64,000 nucleotides of DNA from Lobosporangium transversale (taxonomy: Eukaryota; Mortierellomycota; Mortierellomycetes; Mortierellales; Mortierellaceae): NCBI RefSeq assembly GCF_002105155.1, contig NW_019028993.1, positions 558,001-622,000 on the forward strand. Reading direction: 5' to 3'. The position numbers were made by a program, and so were the translations under genes. The notes beneath the pieces are model-generated. The model saw nothing but the letters and a program-made list of their open reading frames with translations, was not told where the DNA came from and did not search any database. Positions 14,748 to 24,873 of this stretch are shown piece by piece; the first letter of the stretch is position 1, and the number at the start of each line of letters is the position of its first letter.

Positions 14748-16544
14748 TTAAACATTCTCATCGTTAGAACGAGGTGGCCTTGGTTCTGTAGTCGAACGAT
14801 GTCTTGATCTTTGGATGGATGAGAACAACCATGCCCAAATCCAATCCAACCGACCTCCACAAGTCGTTGCCCATCTCGCAAGATGTTTAATATCCTTTCT
14901 GACACGTTCAACAAACATCCCTGGGGAAGATATCAATGATTGAGAGCCAGCCGAGTCCAGGGCGTACTTGGATGAGCTCAGAACTAGTGAATTATCACGC
15001 ATAACACTTGCTTCTTCCTCTCCTTCTCTTCCTCCTTGTTGTTGTGGTGGTGGTGTCACCATGGGTTTATTATGGCTGTTATTGTGAGCCGTTGTCAATA
15101 CCTGAATACGTCCGGCGGGTATGGTGTTACGGTCCTGAAGAAAACGTTTCCGAACTACAATAGGGATTGGGTTCGGGTGATGTTCAGTCTGATTTAATCC
15201 TGATTTGGAAGCAGTGCTATCGTTATTATTGACCACTGTAACACTGGATGGTAAGAGAGACAGACCATCCAGTTTAGGTGAGGGCAAGGTGGCCTGTTGG
15301 ATATTATGAACCCAGTACTCGAGTCTACGATCATCGATTTTAGCTCCAAATGTCCACATCAATTCTGTTGATAGATCGTCCTTTTTAGTGTTATTAGATC
15401 CTGAAACACCTGTACCTGCACCTGAACTGGAGCCAACAACAGTTGTTTCAGAAGTAGCAGAGACGATGGAGTTTGTTCCTGCGATCTCGGGGACGACTGC
15501 TGGAGTTGCTTCATCCGGTCGTTCTACAAGCTCCATGCCCAAGCAGGCTAGCAAGTCTAAAAACGCTACAGTTGCCTCTGGTTTTTGTTCTGTCAAGTTG
15601 GCTCGGTCAAATGTCCATATGAGCACCCTGTCCAGGGTGAGTTGACGCCTGATCAGATCAAGTAGTCCGCGAAGCAACGACGTCACCGAGGGTTCTTCGC
15701 CATATTGAGTCATGAACTGGACCAAAATGTTTGATTGATGCTCCTGAAAGGTATGCTTGTATGGGGAAGATTGAAAGCGCAGGGATGATATAGGGGAGCT
15801 CGATGGGACTGAAGTTGCAGAAGATGAGGAAGCAGACGGGGAAGGTGATGATGGCAAGGAGGCTTGGGGTATATTGGCCGCAATAAACGATCCAGATGAT
15901 GGGGGAGATGCGGAGATGGCGGCCAGCTGATGTGATGAGGGATCTATCCAACGTTCTTTTAATAAATTATCCAGGACGATTTCACGCTGAGCAGCCTTGA
16001 CACGGTGGGATTCCGCTCTCCAATATCGGATCCTGCCTGTCAATTGCAACCACTCTTTGGTTGGAAGCAGAAGCATGGTAGAGGGTAATGACTGGGCCTC
16101 TGCTGTTTCTTCCGATGATGTTGTTGTTGTTAACCCATCCATATCGAGCACCACTGATGATTCCAAAGGTGCTTGGCGTGTTTCTGTCCGAGTCTTTGAG
16201 GAATAACCGGTCAGGTTTCTATCAAAAGGTAGTTCTATCAGGCTAGATGGATCGATAGTATCGACCAGGATCTGACGGACTTTTCCTTGTAATGTAGCAT
16301 CAAGGATCTCGAGATGAATTCGATAGTAAAGACGGTCCTGGTTGTTTTGAGAGGAAAGAGAAGGAGCGACTGTTGGTGCAGGAGAATTGGCTAAAGACTG
16401 GGGCAACTCGTAGACTTGCGCTCGAATTATCAGACTGAGAGCAGTTTCTTCAGGAGGAGTTGAATCAGAAGCGGGACTGGTCGAGTCGGTTGAGGTCATG
16501 AAGACCCTTTGACAGAGGCTGTCAAATGCCTCGGAGGATGTCAT
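14748..16544 (-). CDS. Protein of unknown function, 598 aa
   Basis: Single open frame with an ATG at 16544. The sequence is not simply low complexity: residues near 45-100 (ALSLIIRAQVYELP, then YYRIHLEILDATLQGKVRQI) look like a folded beta-rich domain. A Ser/Pro-rich linker follows, then a helical segment (VTSLLRGLLDLIRRQL, DRVLIWTFDRANL) and a short conserved-looking block LMWTFGAKIDDRRLEYWVHN. The C-terminus contains RLDWIWAWLFSSIQ, perhaps an amphipathic or membrane-associated helix, followed by a basic tail. No signal peptide is evident. I recognise no family, and no catalytic motif is visible. The TAA is followed by an A-rich/T-rich run. Confidence 0.65.
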   Translation of the reverse strand: MTSSEAFDSLCQRVFMTSTDSTSPASDSTPPEETALSLIIRAQVYELPQSLANSPAPTVAPSLSSQNNQDRLYYRIHLEILDATLQGKVRQILVDTIDPSSLIELPFDRNLTGYSSKTRTETRQAPLESSVVLDMDGLTTTTSSEETAEAQSLPSTMLLLPTKEWLQLTGRIRYWRAESHRVKAAQREIVLDNLLKERWIDPSSHQLAAISASPPSSGSFIAANIPQASLPSSPSPSASSSSATSVPSSSPISSLRFQSSPYKHTFQEHQSNILVQFMTQYGEEPSVTSLLRGLLDLIRRQLTLDRVLIWTFDRANLTEQKPEATVAFLDLLACLGMELVERPDEATPAVVPEIAGTNSIVSATSETTVVGSSSGAGTGVSGSNNTKKDDLSTELMWTFGAKIDDRRLEYWVHNIQQATLPSPKLDGLSLLPSSVTVVNNNDSTASKSGLNQTEHHPNPIPIVVRKRFLQDRNTIPAGRIQVLTTAHNNSHNKPMVTPPPQQQGGREGEEEASVMRDNSLVLSSSKYALDSAGSQSLISSPGMFVERVRKDIKHLARWATTCGGRLDWIWAWLFSSIQRSRHRSTTEPRPPRSNDENV

Positions 16545-16916
16545 GGATTAGATTGGGTATTTGAGAATCAAGACGTGACGAATGAAGAATGAGGCTGTTC
16601 TTACTGAATGCAAAAATGGGAATCAAGGGAATCAAAATAAAATAAAATAAAATAAAGTAAAAATAATGTTGGGCGAGGTTCGACGTGAACAAAGCCTTTG
16701 TCAGAAAAATCAGATCTGTGCGGGAAAGGATCCCTGGATTGACCTTCGAATGTTCATAATCATTTGGATGAAAAAGGAAAACGAAACGCACGGGATAGAC
16801 GAAGATGCCTAAAACAAGGTTTTCTATCGATTATCAAGTGTAAAGTGTAAAGGGAAGATGGCAATGGGTCTTGGTTTCATTGTTGCCTTGTATTCTACAA
16901 TAAGCAAGTTAAATAC
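16545..16916. promoter_or_regulatory. 5' flank of the 598-aa gene
   Basis: A 370-bp AT-rich stretch between the 598-aa gene and the first TIR element. A short AAAAT repeat occurs near 16637-16660. No gene is seen. Confidence 0.35.
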
Positions 16917-17464
16917 GGCGACTGTTCGATACTTGTTGGTTTTCCAAATCTGCTCTGATTTCACCGTAGTTTACGGAATTGATTAGCATCCCCTGAATAG
17001 CTGTCATCCAAAGGGACTAACTTCGAATGGACAGGATTTACTGTGTTGTTCAAAACAATAAAACTTGACTGAAAGTCTGCTAATCCTCAAACTATGAGGC
17101 AAATAATGCCTCTGAACGCCTCAATGGGACTATGAGGCGCTTTTAGGGTGCAGAAAAGACAAGATTGTCTCTTTTGAGCAATGAAGGATATAGGATCTGT
17201 TCTTTGGAGCAAACTTTTTGAAAGCACGCTTGTTGCTAGTAAAAACACAAATGGTTCCCGTTTTCCGCATACTTTCAGCGCTTCTACAATCCAAGGGCTG
17301 TGATGTAGCCATTAAATGTTACATGTTTGTCGAAGCATCAATACATCCCTTGCAAAAGTTCAGATGTATCCTAAGAATATTGTTTAAGGGAACGTAGAGT
17401 AGTCAATGACATGTGGCAGTGTTCAGGTGTTTATACAGTATCATATGGAGTCTGAACAGTCGCC
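16917..17464. mobile_element. TIR element (MITE-like), left border copy of the CRN array
   Basis: A 548-bp segment beginning GGCGACTGTTCGA and ending TCTGAACAGTCGCC, i.e. an 11-bp terminal inverted repeat GGCGACTGTTC. The interior is non-coding, with several stop-interrupted frames. Related sequence recurs at about 23771, 28753, 36896, 44966 and 50730; the last copy is also complete to the right terminus. I could not identify a clear target-site duplication. Confidence 0.65.
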
Positions 17465-17605
17465 ATATTCGGATGAATTGCAATTGAAGTGAATATTTGG
17501 CACTCACATGAATAGGTAAGATGAAAATAAAGTGAACACATGGAGTAATTAGAAGAGTTGTAATTAAGCGCTTTATATCTAATAGCTTGCAAAGAGTATA
17601 TATGT

Positions 17606-18640
17606 ATGAGTGCTGTTTCTGAGGAATATGTACGCCTTGTTGAGGCTCAGTGGAGGTTCATGCAAGAGGAGTGGCCAGCTATAAAGAAAGCCAAGTTTCA
17701 TCGCACAGAGATGAAAGAGATATCTGACGTAACACACGTCAAGTCAATGGTGCTTGACCGTCTAGGATTCATCCCTACGTTCTTTTTTCTGACACAAGTA
17801 TTTGGGGTGCGTGACTATGGTAGCCCATATCGTAATGTCGAAAAGGGTCTGCTGCTCCTGTATGCGCTGATCACAGGAGATTCATTGTCTACAATGTAGA
17901 CAGACATGACACAAGAGTCAGCTACATCGGTGCTGACGAGCTAAGTCTCTACTCTTATAAACTCAAGAAGTCGGGTTTTCGTATTCAAGTGTGTTCAGAC
18001 ATGAACAATATCATACTGTTTGCATCCAAGCCAGCTCCTTGTCGAGATTTCAATGATGGGACTATGCTTGTGAAGATGAACATTGCATCGCACATACACA
18101 AGCTGGACTGTGTTGCTCTTGGCGGTGGCTACAGTGCGTTCGTTAGACAACTTGTCGAACCATCAGATGTACTGTCCTACGAGAATTTCTCTTATCCTGC
18201 GCGCAAGACTAGAGGGATCGCCATGACAGACCAAGAGTTACATTACAATAAAGCGTTTGGTGGATTTTTTTCTTTCCATCAAAAAAAAAAAAAAAAAAAA
18301 AAAAAAGCTTTCTACAAAGCTCTCCAGGATGTAACTAAGCAAATGAAGCTGCACTTGCTAGAGTCCCGAAGCGCGACTTTAATCCCCCACGAAGACATTT
18401 TACGTCCCTCCTTAAGATTATCTTCAGGAAGTAGTCTCCACTGACCGTGCAGAAACTGTCTTTATACAATAGCATTGGAAGGTATATGAGGCGCTTTGAT
18501 GGAGATAACTTCGTATTAAGGATCCAAAATATCGATACTGCATCATGGGTCGATGATGTGCCACTTTCATCAATCGTATTTATGAGATATAACCCACCTT
18601 TACTCACAGCTCATTCTGAGCTCCATATTGAAACCTAAGA
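17606..18640 (+). pseudogene. Relic of a DDE transposase (Harbinger/DDE_Tnp_4-like)
   Basis: An ATG at 17606 opens a frame (EYVRLVEAQWRFMQEEW onward) that stops at 17899. The next frame already carries VYNVDRHDTRVSYIGADELS just before that stop and continues as GFRIQVCSDMNNIILFAS, then NDGTMLVKMN and CVALGGGYSAFV. This order resembles the 'D.TE', 'S.K...~~QV..D..G.I', 'HD...' and 'lgD.GY' blocks of Harbinger-type DDE domains, with several residues altered. So at least one frameshift lies near 17880. A 26-nt A-run interrupts the frame near 18281-18306, there is a stop at 18444, and a third frame continues to about 18638. The superfamily call is tentative; that it is a degraded transposase is more secure. 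Confidence 0.5.
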
Positions 18641-19189
18641 GATTTGTATAATAGTATGATAATAGTTTTTGCAAGGAAAATAATAAGCTATGCAATGACT
18701 TCACTTAGAACATAAACCCTTATCTTCAGTTCGAAAACGAATGCCCGCATGTGACATCTGACCATATCTGCAAAGGTCTAAGCAGTCTGTCCAAAGAAAC
18801 GGGCTGGGACCGCCTTGCACATAGTCTTTAATCCATTCTCGCAATTTTTCCCATTTTTTTACCCATAGCATGTTTGAACGATGCTACGCTTGAGTCCCGG
18901 GCATCGCTTGTTTTGCTTTCAGCTCCAGTGTAGAGCCTTTTCACAATGACCAGGGAATACGAGTCCATGTCCGCTGCAATATATTTAAACTTTCTGTGCC
19001 GCGAACTGATATTCAATTCAAGCATTAAAGATGGATGTCCGAACATGACAGTGTTCATGTGTCTGAACGCCGCCATGGACTCCGCGCCTTATCATTTCCG
19101 TACTGAATTTCGTCATTCCATGGATTGCTGATCTGATAAGGTTCTCGACACTGACCCCATTGGTATAGTTGTTATTTAGGCCGCGCTAG
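18641..19189. other. Unassigned gap between two relics
   Basis: No intact gene. A minus-strand frame (19076-18828) could be the degraded 3' continuation of the neighbouring helicase relic, but I see no diagnostic motif. Confidence 0.35.
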
Positions 19190-19960
19190 AGACATAGAAT
19201 AAGTGTACCGCAGTTGCGGATGCCTTGAACTGATGTTGGTAAATTGTTTGTGGCTCTATCGACGTGAATCAGACATGTTTTGGTCTTGACATGCTTGGCA
19301 CACCGCATCATCTGTCTACATGTCTCCACATTGACCTCACTACGAGTGTTGAAGAATCCTACGACACAGTCTAGACTTTGATAACATTGTTATCGATACC
19401 CATCGAGATAGTGGGAGTATGGATAGAATAATTGAAGTTAGCTATGTGAGGGCTGATATTCTTGACTATGTCGCGCTTGCTAGCTTCCGACGTATTCTTG
19501 GTCATGCACACTCCATGGAAACCTTTTTCCTGGAGTATTTGATGTATGCCTCAGTATCTTCAGCGCTATGAGTGCTCGATATCCAGATACGCCTGCCATC
19601 CCACAACAAGTCTAACACTTTAAGCTTTAACAATTCTTCTGTCTCGTACATCATTACCTGATCACCATTCTGTACCTTGAATGTGTTGTGAACAACGTAT
19701 ACGTCATCGCACAGGCTTTCCACAATCTGCACATATCATTGGTGAGGTTGGCATCAAGGCAAACTACCCTGGATGCACTCTTGATGAGCTCACGTAGGAT
19801 TTGGTTGCCTACACCGTACATGTCGTCCATGGTCAATGTGCTGGTCATTTGTTCGCAAAGTGAGCTGAACTCATCAAGAATCAAGTCGACATTCTCTCCA
19901 TAGAACTTCATGTCAAGCCTTTGCAATGACTCAGCTTGACCACAACTTTGTCGCAGGCAA
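19190..19960 (-). pseudogene. Relic of a herpes-type replication origin-binding helicase
   Basis: Minus-strand frames read ESLQRLDMKFYGENVDLILD, then EFSSLCEQMTSTL and SASRVVCLDANLTNDM. This matches the remembered pattern 'ESLhrl...yDlviLDEieS...L...s..vivmDADl' of origin-binding-protein-like helicases (Herpes_ori_bp family). These proteins are spread by mobile elements in early-diverging fungi. Further downstream, after frame changes, come YSIHTPTISMGIDNN and FNTRSEVNVETCRQMMRCAK, like the helicase C-terminal block ending in 'Q.igR.R'. The ORF boundaries (19926-19654, 19732-19502) overlap in different frames, so it is broken. It is a fossil of a selfish element, not a viral infection. Confidence 0.5.
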
Positions 19961-20490
19961 TCTTGTCCTTGCTGTCCTAGTACATGTAGTCCACTTAACT
20001 TTCACTGGACATTCTAACAACAGTCCTGCACCGTTCTCCGGGGCTCAATTACAATAGAAGCTTTTAAGGCTATCACAAACTGTAATCAAAGTTGTATTAA
20101 AGTAAAAGCGGAAAAAGTGATCAGTTGACATCTGGCAAATTCAAGTTTATAATCCTTTTCAAATGTCCCCTTCAATGATCATTTCAGTCCTCCTGGGGAG
20201 CAGTTGTAAGCAGAGGAATGAGCAAGTAGAGTGTGAACAAACGTTTATCTGAGCACTAAAAATTGTCACGCCACAATGACCAAGAAAATAGCACGTGGCT
20301 GATTTGAAAAAAATATTCTCTCACACATCGCCTAACCTTAAAATAAAGGCAATTGTCGCTCCTTTCCTTTGCTTCACTTCATTTTTGCACTCTCTCCCTC
20401 TTCCTTTACTCTTTTTATTCACTTTTTTCATATTTTACCCCAGTTTTGCTCCCATCAATTTTGCTCTTTTATTTATTCCAAGCCTTCATC
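19961..20490. other. Promoter region of the first CRN gene
   Basis: Gene-free. From about 20295 the sequence resembles the 5' flank of the other CRN genes (about 38400-38620 and 46470-46690). The segment therefore probably marks the left boundary of the duplicated CRN unit. Confidence 0.45.
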
Positions 20491-20500
20491 TATTGCCTTC

Positions 20501-20600
20501 CCTTTCCTTTCCTTTCCTTTCCTTTCCTTTCCTTTCCTTTCCTTTCCTTTCCTTTCCTTTCCTTTCCTTTCCTTTCCTTTCCTTTCCTTTTTTTTTTTTT
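20501..20600. repeat. TCCTT pentanucleotide microsatellite in CRN 5' flank
   Basis: About 18 CCTTT/TCCTT units followed by a T-run, 170-270 bp upstream of the first CRN start codon. The same tract precedes every intact CRN gene with a different copy number (about 4-5 at 25514 and 30496, 8-9 at 38626 and 46696). Confidence 0.9.
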
Positions 20601-20768
20601 TTTTCTTTTTTTCTTTTCCTCCCTCATCTTCATCTCCACAGCTTACATTGTCACAATTTTGAACCATCCTGCTACTGACTTACCATACTTAACAATTTGA
20701 TCAAACTTTTCCTGTTTTCTGTCCTCCGTCCATTTACACCCTTGTTTTTAAACAGTTTTGAAATCACA

Positions 20769-23560
20769 ATGGGAAGCGGAACAACAACACCAAATGGTCC
20801 ATCTAGACGTGGTTCGATTGAAAGAGAAAGAGAGGTTGAGAAAGAGCCAACCAACCTAAAGATCTATTGTATTGTTAATGGAGAAGCAACGTCTTTTCCT
20901 GTAAATATTCTTTCCAATCTTTCGGTCGGTGAACTCAAGCAAGCCATCTATTCGCCTGCTAGATTTGGTGATATCCCACCGGAGAAGCTCACTCTCAAGC
21001 TCATCCCCGGCGGCACAACGAAGAAAGGATTGGAAACATTATCCGAAGAATCGCTTGTAGTGCTCGATGAACTTGAAGAACTCAGCACTTATTTTCCAAA
21101 AGGTGCAGCAAAAGGTCGCATTCACATCGTTGTCAAGCTGCCGCAGCGAGGTATGTATTTAGCTCTTGATGGACTGATGATATTTCAATTGTTCAATTGA
21201 TGAAGCTATCTCATCACGGTCACGTGTATCTATCCCTTTTTTATGTTGTTGAGATGAATCTCGGCAACACTATTTAACTGGGGCGACTTTGGATTTCATC
21301 TCTATAAAAGAATTTGAAAAGTCGCCCCTCCATGCTCCGTGCACATCCTCAGACTCTCACTGTTGTCTGAGAACACAGTTTTCATTTTTATTTTTATTTT
21401 TATTTGACCTGTTTACATTGATGCATTTGTTAGTTTTTCTGATTGAATCTGTTTCGCGTTTCGCACACATGCTCTGACTCTCCATTAGCTGGCGTTCATA
21501 TCTCATTGACAGCAATATATTCTTTGATCTGATCAAAATGCTAACATTTCTGCCATTGCCGCGCTCTCTTATCTTTCTAGAGTCATCGGAACAGATTCTC
21601 AAGAGAAAAATGGATGAAGGTAATAATTTGTTTTTTGCTGTTTAGATAGATCGACTTGGTGACTGACTATGTTATGGTACTAACCAACTGTGTATGTGTA
21701 CGATGATCATAATTAGATCCACAGTATATTTCACCTTCAAAGAAGATGCGCATTGAGGAAGGGTGGAGAGAATACAGGGCTTCTGATGGTAAAATGGTCA
21801 CGTTACCACCCTCTTGGATCGCAATGCTGGAGAATCCTGAAGACCCGCCCGATGCACGTAATAAGTTTAATCATCTGAAAAGCGATAATCAGCTTGGTGA
21901 TCAAGTTCACATTCCATCCTTGGGCCTCACACCGAAAGAATTTGAGGAATATAATTCGGGATTTATAATTACGGATCAGATGCTAGAATTGTGGAAGGAG
22001 ATTAGTGCTGAACAAAGGTTTTCATTTCGGCGAGTCCTTTCTGGTCCTATGGGGGTTGGCAAGTCATATCTATCCTATTTCCTTGCTGCAAAAGGATATG
22101 CGGAAGGGTGGCTTACCCTTTATATACCAGATGCCGCGATATTAAATGAAAGTTCGGATACAAAATCGGCAAAGGCACTGTTAAGGCGCTTCTTCGCTTT
22201 CAACAGGGATATCTTGACGGCATCTGATCTGGAAAGTCTCCTCGACTTTTCTGAAGTTATAGATTGCTCAATTGTGGCTGCTCGCGCAGTATTCGACCTA
22301 TTCAAACAGAAGGAGCGCAAAACACTGTTCATTATCGACGAACATGGAGAGTTATTCCAAAAAGAGCCGTATGTGCCGGATAAATACCCGTTCCTGAAGC
22401 ATCTAATGAACCTTAATCTATGGCAGTCTCATTACAAAGGATCTAGAGTGATATTTACAGGAACAGCCCATGCCAAATATGAATTGCAGATTATGGAAGA
22501 CAGTGCTCGAGCTATCTTATTGTACTTTGTTGGCCCACTATCCGAGACAGTGTTTTCAAAATGGTTGGAGGTCCACCTGAACCAACCCGATATTGTCCAG
22601 GATATAATGAGGATTACAAACCGTGTGCCGCGAGAGTTTATGCGCCTCATTCGATCAATTAAGGAAAGACCACTCACAAGAGATAGCATTGATGGGTATG
22701 TAGCTCAGAGAACAAGCGAGCTTCGCCCTGTAGTTCAGAATTACTACAAAGCTCTCAGCGAGATATCGAAGGAGGAGTTCGCTAAAAGCCTTGCAACAGT
22801 CTTCCTTGGCAACAACTCGGAGAGTGGTGATTTTGAATGGGATTTCCGTGACCTAGGGCTTATCTATCGTCTCAACAAGAACCGCGGAGCCATAAACTAT
22901 GTCTTGTGCCCCCCAGTGCAGAAAGCACTCTTTAAGGCGTTTACAAGTATGCCTCATCATGAGCATATCCTGAGGGGAGTTGTTCTTGCAGAGATGAGTG
23001 GAGATGATTTCGAGTTGGCACTGCTGGTCCGGTTTTTGACTTTAACCAAGCCAATCGTTCTCGAAGCAACAAACCTTGTCGGCGAGGATCCAACGCAGAT
23101 TATAATGGACTTTAAGGATCATGGGACAATCCATCAAAACATGACTTCTCTTGGACGTGGCTATGGACATGTACTGAGCCATTGTCATTCGAGTTATCCT
23201 CGCTTTGATTTCATACTCGACACAATGTTTATCCAGGTGTCCATAAGTGATTTCTGCGACCACGAGCAGAAACAAACTAAGCAGATCCAGAACGCTTTTG
23301 ATAAGAGAGATTCCAACGGCAAAAATCAGATTGAAAGATATTTGGACGAAGTATTTGGAGGTAATCATTCCGCCATAATTGACGATGGGCATTTTGTTGT
23401 CAAAAAGGATGGAGAGCCATTAACTGGATTTAAAATAGTTTACATGCGTGGTTCCCCTGGTGCAGCAAACCACACTGGATTAATCAGAAAGTACAAAGAT
23501 CTTCTTCATGTCAGCTTCGACGAGCTCAAAGAGAAACTTTTTAGAAATATCCCAACTTAG
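20769..23560 (+). CDS. Crinkler effector CRN1 (header a + effector alpha), 754 aa, 3 exons
   Basis: Exons 20769-21150, 21581-21619 and 21717-23560 join in frame (phase 1 at both junctions); intron 2 has a canonical TACTAAC branch site at 21678. Exon 1 encodes a Crinkler-type ubiquitin-like header (LKIYCIVNGEATSFPVNILS, VGELKQAIY, ending in GRIHIVVKLP). Exon 2 gives a basic linker with KRK, and exon 3 opens with PSKKMR, together a probable nuclear localisation signal. Exon 3 then carries a P-loop NTPase: Walker A GPMGVGKS near residue 250, Walker B FIIDEHGELF near 345, then VIFTGTAHAKYE. A C-terminal domain with YPRFDFILD...FIQVSIS near 635-650 fits the variant D...Q-x-S core of PD-(D/E)XK nucleases in CR effectors. 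No classical signal peptide. The function, host-directed or inter-organismal effector, is inferred from the family. Confidence 0.8.
21280..21328. repeat. 49-bp hairpin element (CRN intron 1 copy)
   Basis: Stem arms GGGGCGACTTT and AAAAGTCGCCCC flank a 26-nt loop containing CTATAAAAG. The same hairpin, with only small changes, is found at 23680, 26262, 28662, 31244, 36804, 44874, 47440 and 50635. It is followed in all copies by CCATG(G/C)TCCGTGC-like sequence. Confidence 0.9.
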
Positions 23561-23679
23561 AATTTTCGTCACAGTATACAGTAATAATATAGTTCTTAAT
23601 CCTATAAAAAGGCTTGTCATAGAAATTTAATAACACGGTTCTTTATTTTTGAGATGTATCACGGCTAAAATATTTAACT

Positions 23680-23730
23680 GGGGGCGACTTTGGATTTCAT
23701 CTCTATAAAAGAATTTGAAAAGTCGCCCCC
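23680..23730. repeat. 49-bp hairpin element (3' flank copy)
   Basis: Same hairpin as in intron 1 but with a one-pair longer stem (GGGGGCGAC / GTCGCCCCC). It lies 120 bp downstream of the CRN1 stop codon and 40 bp before the TIR element. The duplicate is at 28662-28712. Confidence 0.9.
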
Positions 23731-23770
23731 ATGGTCCGTGCACGCCACAGAGAGGTCACTTGCTTGTTAA

Positions 23771-24290
23771 GGCGACTGTTCAATGCTTGTTGGTTTTCCA
23801 AATCTGCTTTGATTGCACCATAATTTAGCGGAACTGATTAGCATCCCCTGAATAGCTGCCATCCAAAGGGACTAACTTCGAATGGACAGGATTTACTGTG
23901 TTTGTTCAAAACAATAAAGCTTGACTGAAAGTCTGCTAATCCTCAAACTATGAGGCAAATAATGCCTCTGAACGCTTCAATAGGATTATGGCGAGCTTTT
24001 GGGGTGCAGAAAAGACAAGATTGTTACTTTTGAGCAATGAAGGATATAGGATTTGTTCCTTGGAGGCACACTTTTTTGAAAGCACGCTTGTTGCTAGTAA
24101 AAACACAAATGGTTCCCGTTTTCCGCATACTTTCAGCGCTTCCACAATCCAAGGGCTGTGATGCAGCCATTAAATGTTACATGTTTGTCGAAGTATTGAC
24201 ACATCCCTTGCAAAGTCCAGATGTATGCTAGGAATATTGTTTAAGGGACGTAGAGTAGTCTGGCAGTGTTCAGGTGTTTATAGTATCAGA
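23771..24290. mobile_element. TIR element, right end lost (copy 2)
   Basis: Begins with GGCGACTGTTC and follows the element at 16917 closely up to the GTGTTTATAGTATCA region, where the right terminus (GAACAGTCGCC) is missing and the sequence passes into the foldback element. The tandem duplicate is at about 28753-29272. Confidence 0.6.
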
Positions 24291-24312
24291 TGGGTTCACT
24301 AGGCTCGTCACC

Positions 24313-24788
24313 AGCCTGAGGACGAAGTTCATGTGCACATGCACGTGCTGGAAGCCAAATGTGGCTTGCTCTTCTCTCTCACAGGCTGGGACTGGCTTAA
24401 AAAAATTTCTTAAGTCGAAAACACCGCAGGAAAGGCTCTTTTTTTTTGTCATTTTTTTTTTAAGCAAAGTTTGCAGATCACAAGAAAATGGCCTACATGT
24501 GAAGCATGCCATTGTTTTTCTTGCTCTCATTCACAACCTCATTTATTCATTACGAAATTTACCTCCCATCATTCTCATCTTAAAAAAAAAAAAAAAAGCT
24601 CCCTGTGGTGTAAATGATTTGGAAATAAAAAAAAATAAAAAAAGAGCCTTTCCTGTAGTGTGTTCGACTTAGAAATTTTTTAGACCTCCAGCCAAAATGT
24701 CACGTTTGGTCCCAGAGAAGTGTCTGCAGGAGCATGCCACGTTTGCCTTTCGGCGCGTGCATGTGCACATGAACTTCGCCCTCAGGCT
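24313..24788. mobile_element. 470-bp foldback (long inverted repeat) element
   Basis: Begins AGCCTGAGGACGAAGTTCAT and ends with its near-reverse complement, ATGAACTTCGCCCTCAGGCT. Inside, a second complementary pair (AAATTTCTTAAGTCGAAAAC with the strand complement of CGACTTAGAAATTTTTTAG) extends the foldback, so the arms cover perhaps 150-200 bp each around an A-rich centre. It has no coding capacity. Copies lie at 29295-29770, 37434-37905 and 45504-45975. Confidence 0.65.
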
Positions 24789-24873
24789 TGCACAAAACCA
24801 ATATTATTGAGTCCATTCTTAACGTCCAAATGCCAAGTTTTTTCTTTATTACTCTCAAGCAATGAACTAGACT

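Noticed and set aside
20295-20700. Phe/Leu/Ser/Pro-rich frames upstream of CRN1
   Set aside because: They translate the TCCTT microsatellite and T-runs of the 5' flank.
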